Assembly (NCBI GenBank): GCA_947464885.1
Contig: CANHYZ010000090.1
Location: forward strand, 1-7,666
Reading direction: 5' to 3'
DNA from: Flavobacteriales bacterium
GTDB lineage: Bacteria; Bacteroidota; Bacteroidia; Flavobacteriales_D; Sanyastnellaceae
DNA length: 7,666 bases
The notes beneath the pieces were generated by a model. That model saw nothing but the letters and a program-made list of their open reading frames with translations, had not been told where the DNA came from and searched no databases. Below are positions 6,341-7,666 of the stretch, one piece after another. The position numbers were made by a program, and so were the translations under genes. Position 1 is the first letter of the stretch. Each line of letters opens with the position of its first letter.

Positions 6341-7581
6341 TTGGTTAAATTGTATTCTTTGATTTTTCGGTAAAGTGTTCTTTCGGAAATACCCAGTTCC
6401 TCTGCTGCGTATTTGCGTTTATTACGATGCTTCTTGAGCGCGCGTTCAATCAAATCACGCTCTGAATTTTGAAGCGAAAGTGTTTCTTCTACTTCGATAA
6501 CCGGACCGCCACCGGCAGGTGTCACCGTTGTTTGCGGAAGCCTGAGCATACCTTGAGAAGGAGCTCCGTTGGGTTGAAGGGCGTTGGCATTTTCACCTGA
6601 GAATACACGCTGCACCAACTCGGCATTCCCTGCATCTTGAGCGAAATCCACACCGGACTGCATCATACCGCCAACGAGTTTTTTCAAATCATTGAGGTCG
6701 TTTTTCATGTCGAACAGAACCTTGTAAAGGATTTCCCGCTCGGAGAAATTATTTGTGCCGGTGCCGTTGGACGATACAATCATGCCGCGGTTTCCGAAAT
6801 CTTCATGCGGCAGATAATAGCTCAGCGTTTCAGCGTTAATCAGCCTGTTTTGCTCGAGCACATTGATCTGCTCGGTGATATTTTTCAATTGACGGATATT
6901 GCCGGGCCATGAATAACTGACGAGCAATTCGCGGGCGTCATCAGTGAGTTGAAGGATCGGCATTTTGTATTTCTCGGCAAAATCTGTCGTGAATTTGGCG
7001 AAGAGAAGCGCGATATCCTCCTTGCGTTCGCGCAAGGGTGGCAGAAAAACCGGAACCTGATTCAAGCGGTAAAACAAATCCTCTCTGAACTTGCCGCGCT
7101 GAATGGCCTCGCTGAAATCCACATTCGTAGCCGCCACGACGCGGACGTTCGTCTTTTGCACTTTGGATGAACCCACGCGGATGTATTCACCCGTTTCCAA
7201 TACACGCAGCAGTCTTACTTGCGTTTGCGGTGGAAGCTCGGCGACTTCATCCAAAAAAATGGTTCCACCATTAGCCTCTTCGAAATAGCCTTTCCGCGCC
7301 TCGGTGGCGCCTGTGAAAGATCCTTTTTCATGACCAAACAGCTCGCTGTCGATGGTGCCTTCCGGAATAGCGCCACAGTTGACGGCGATGTAAGGCGCAT
7401 GTTTGCGCGCACTGTAGGCGTGAATGATTTTTGGAATATTCTCCTTTCCCGTTCCGCTTTCACCGTTGATCAGCACCGACATATTGGTCGCGGCTACTTG
7501 CACGGCAATGTCCAAGGCGCGATTGAGCATCGGCGAATTACCGATGATTTCAAAGCGTTGTTTGACGGCCCTAATTTCCAT
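6337..7581 (-). CDS. Sigma-54-dependent transcriptional activator without receiver domain (AAA+ / Fis HTH)
   Basis: This 414-residue bacterial enhancer-binding protein should use ATP hydrolysis to open RpoN (sigma-54) promoters. The AAA+ domain starts almost at once: Walker A GESGTGK at 40-46, the sigma-54-contact loop GSFTGA at 87-92 (Ser in place of the common Ala), Walker B 'GTIFLDE' at 106-112, 'REDLFYRL' with arginine-finger candidates at 166-173, and 'SWPGNIRQLKN'. After a linker with 'EILYKVLFDMKNDLNDLKKL', a Fis-type helix-turn-helix closes the protein, 'AAEELGISERTLYRKIKEY'. There is no N-terminal receiver, GAF or PAS domain, so the signal input is not visible. The ATG at 7579-7581 lies 5 bases after the upstream stop; the 3' end overlaps the lptE start. 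Target genes are unknown. The same architecture recurs next to miaB and lptE in Bacteroidota. Confidence 0.95.
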   Translation of the reverse strand: MEIRAVKQRFEIIGNSPMLNRALDIAVQVAATNMSVLINGESGTGKENIPKIIHAYSARKHAPYIAVNCGAIPEGTIDSELFGHEKGSFTGATEARKGYFEEANGGTIFLDEVAELPPQTQVRLLRVLETGEYIRVGSSKVQKTNVRVVAATNVDFSEAIQRGKFREDLFYRLNQVPVFLPPLRERKEDIALLFAKFTTDFAEKYKMPILQLTDDARELLVSYSWPGNIRQLKNITEQINVLEQNRLINAETLSYYLPHEDFGNRGMIVSSNGTGTNNFSEREILYKVLFDMKNDLNDLKKLVGGMMQSGVDFAQDAGNAELVQRVFSGENANALQPNGAPSQGMLRLPQTTVTPAGGGPVIEVEETLSLQNSERDLIERALKKHRNKRKYAAEELGISERTLYRKIKEYNLTK

Positions 7582-7586
7582 GAAGC

Positions 7587-7666
7587 TTACAAAGATTGCG
7601 CGTTTTCAATGGAGCGGGGATAGACTTTCGTCAGTTCGCCGATCAACGTCACCGAGGTGCAGTCGT
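7587..7666 (-). CDS. miaB: C-terminal end of probable MiaB (tRNA-2-methylthio-N6-dimethylallyladenosine synthase), partial
   Basis: The last 25 codons of an ORF enter from the right edge and end at TAA (7587-7589). The visible peptide begins 'DCTSVTLIGELTKVYP' and matches the end of the TRAM RNA-binding domain in Bacteroidota MiaB, which finishes with a 'DCTSATLIG'-type strand. MiaB is a radical-SAM iron-sulfur enzyme that adds the methylthio group to i6A37 in tRNAs. None of its cluster-binding cysteines are in the window, so the call rests on this short tail and on the usual order miaB, sigma-54 activator, lptE. A related methylthiotransferase such as RimO is the main alternative. Confidence 0.72.
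   Translation of the reverse strand, partial: DCTSVTLIGELTKVYPRSIENAQSL

Noticed and set aside
1..7666. CRISPR array, insertion sequence, tRNA or rRNA gene, phage or defence gene cluster
   Set aside because: I looked on both strands and saw no regularly spaced repeats, transposase motifs, cloverleaf sequences or nuclease/defence domains. The window is accounted for by housekeeping genes and one secreted protein.

Overview
The window looks like chromosomal DNA of a Bacteroidota bacterium, most likely a marine Flavobacteriales-type lineage. Three things point there. First, the gene order on the minus strand is miaB end, sigma-54 activator, lptE, TPR protein, secG, then groES-groEL; from memory this is a recurrent Bacteroidota arrangement. 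Second, LptE carries the Bacteroidota-type 'CGIYSFTG' start and 'IYNxxVxNW' end. Third, the left-hand gene encodes a mosaic secreted protein with Cys-rich 'GCxNxxACNYNPxATxxxGSC' modules and a lamin-tail-like domain, typical of that phylum's surface proteins. Every gene I can support is on the minus strand, so transcription runs right to left.

Layout from right to left. 7587-7666 holds the last 25 codons of a gene that is probably miaB. 6337-7581 is a receiver-less sigma-54-dependent activator (AAA+ plus Fis-type helix-turn-helix). 5831-6340 is lptE, an outer-membrane lipoprotein that starts at GTG inside the regulator's stop codon. 4782-5828 is a Bacteroidota-type TPR protein, starting 2 bases after the lptE stop. 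4466-4777 is secG, 4 bases further on. These five genes are packed with gaps of 5 bases or less and end at a strong intrinsic terminator (4409-4446). After a 157-base spacer comes the groES (4033-4308) - groEL (2363-3994) operon, which ends at its own hairpin terminator (2311-2342). A 206-base spacer follows, then a large secreted protein (start at 2156) whose frame stays open to the left edge.

Functional reading. The right-hand operon joins tRNA modification, transcription activation and envelope biogenesis (LPS transport, Sec export). The groESL operon is the housekeeping chaperonin. The left gene is an unrelated accessory secreted protein, probably exported by Sec and perhaps anchored or released by the type IX system, although its C-terminus is outside the window. 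All complete ORFs look intact. I see no RNA genes, CRISPR arrays, insertion sequences or phage genes.

I did not find a convincing new biological system. The best leads are the secreted protein, whose thioredoxin-like domain has lost both active-site cysteines, and an inverted repeat in the groESL upstream region that could be an operator.
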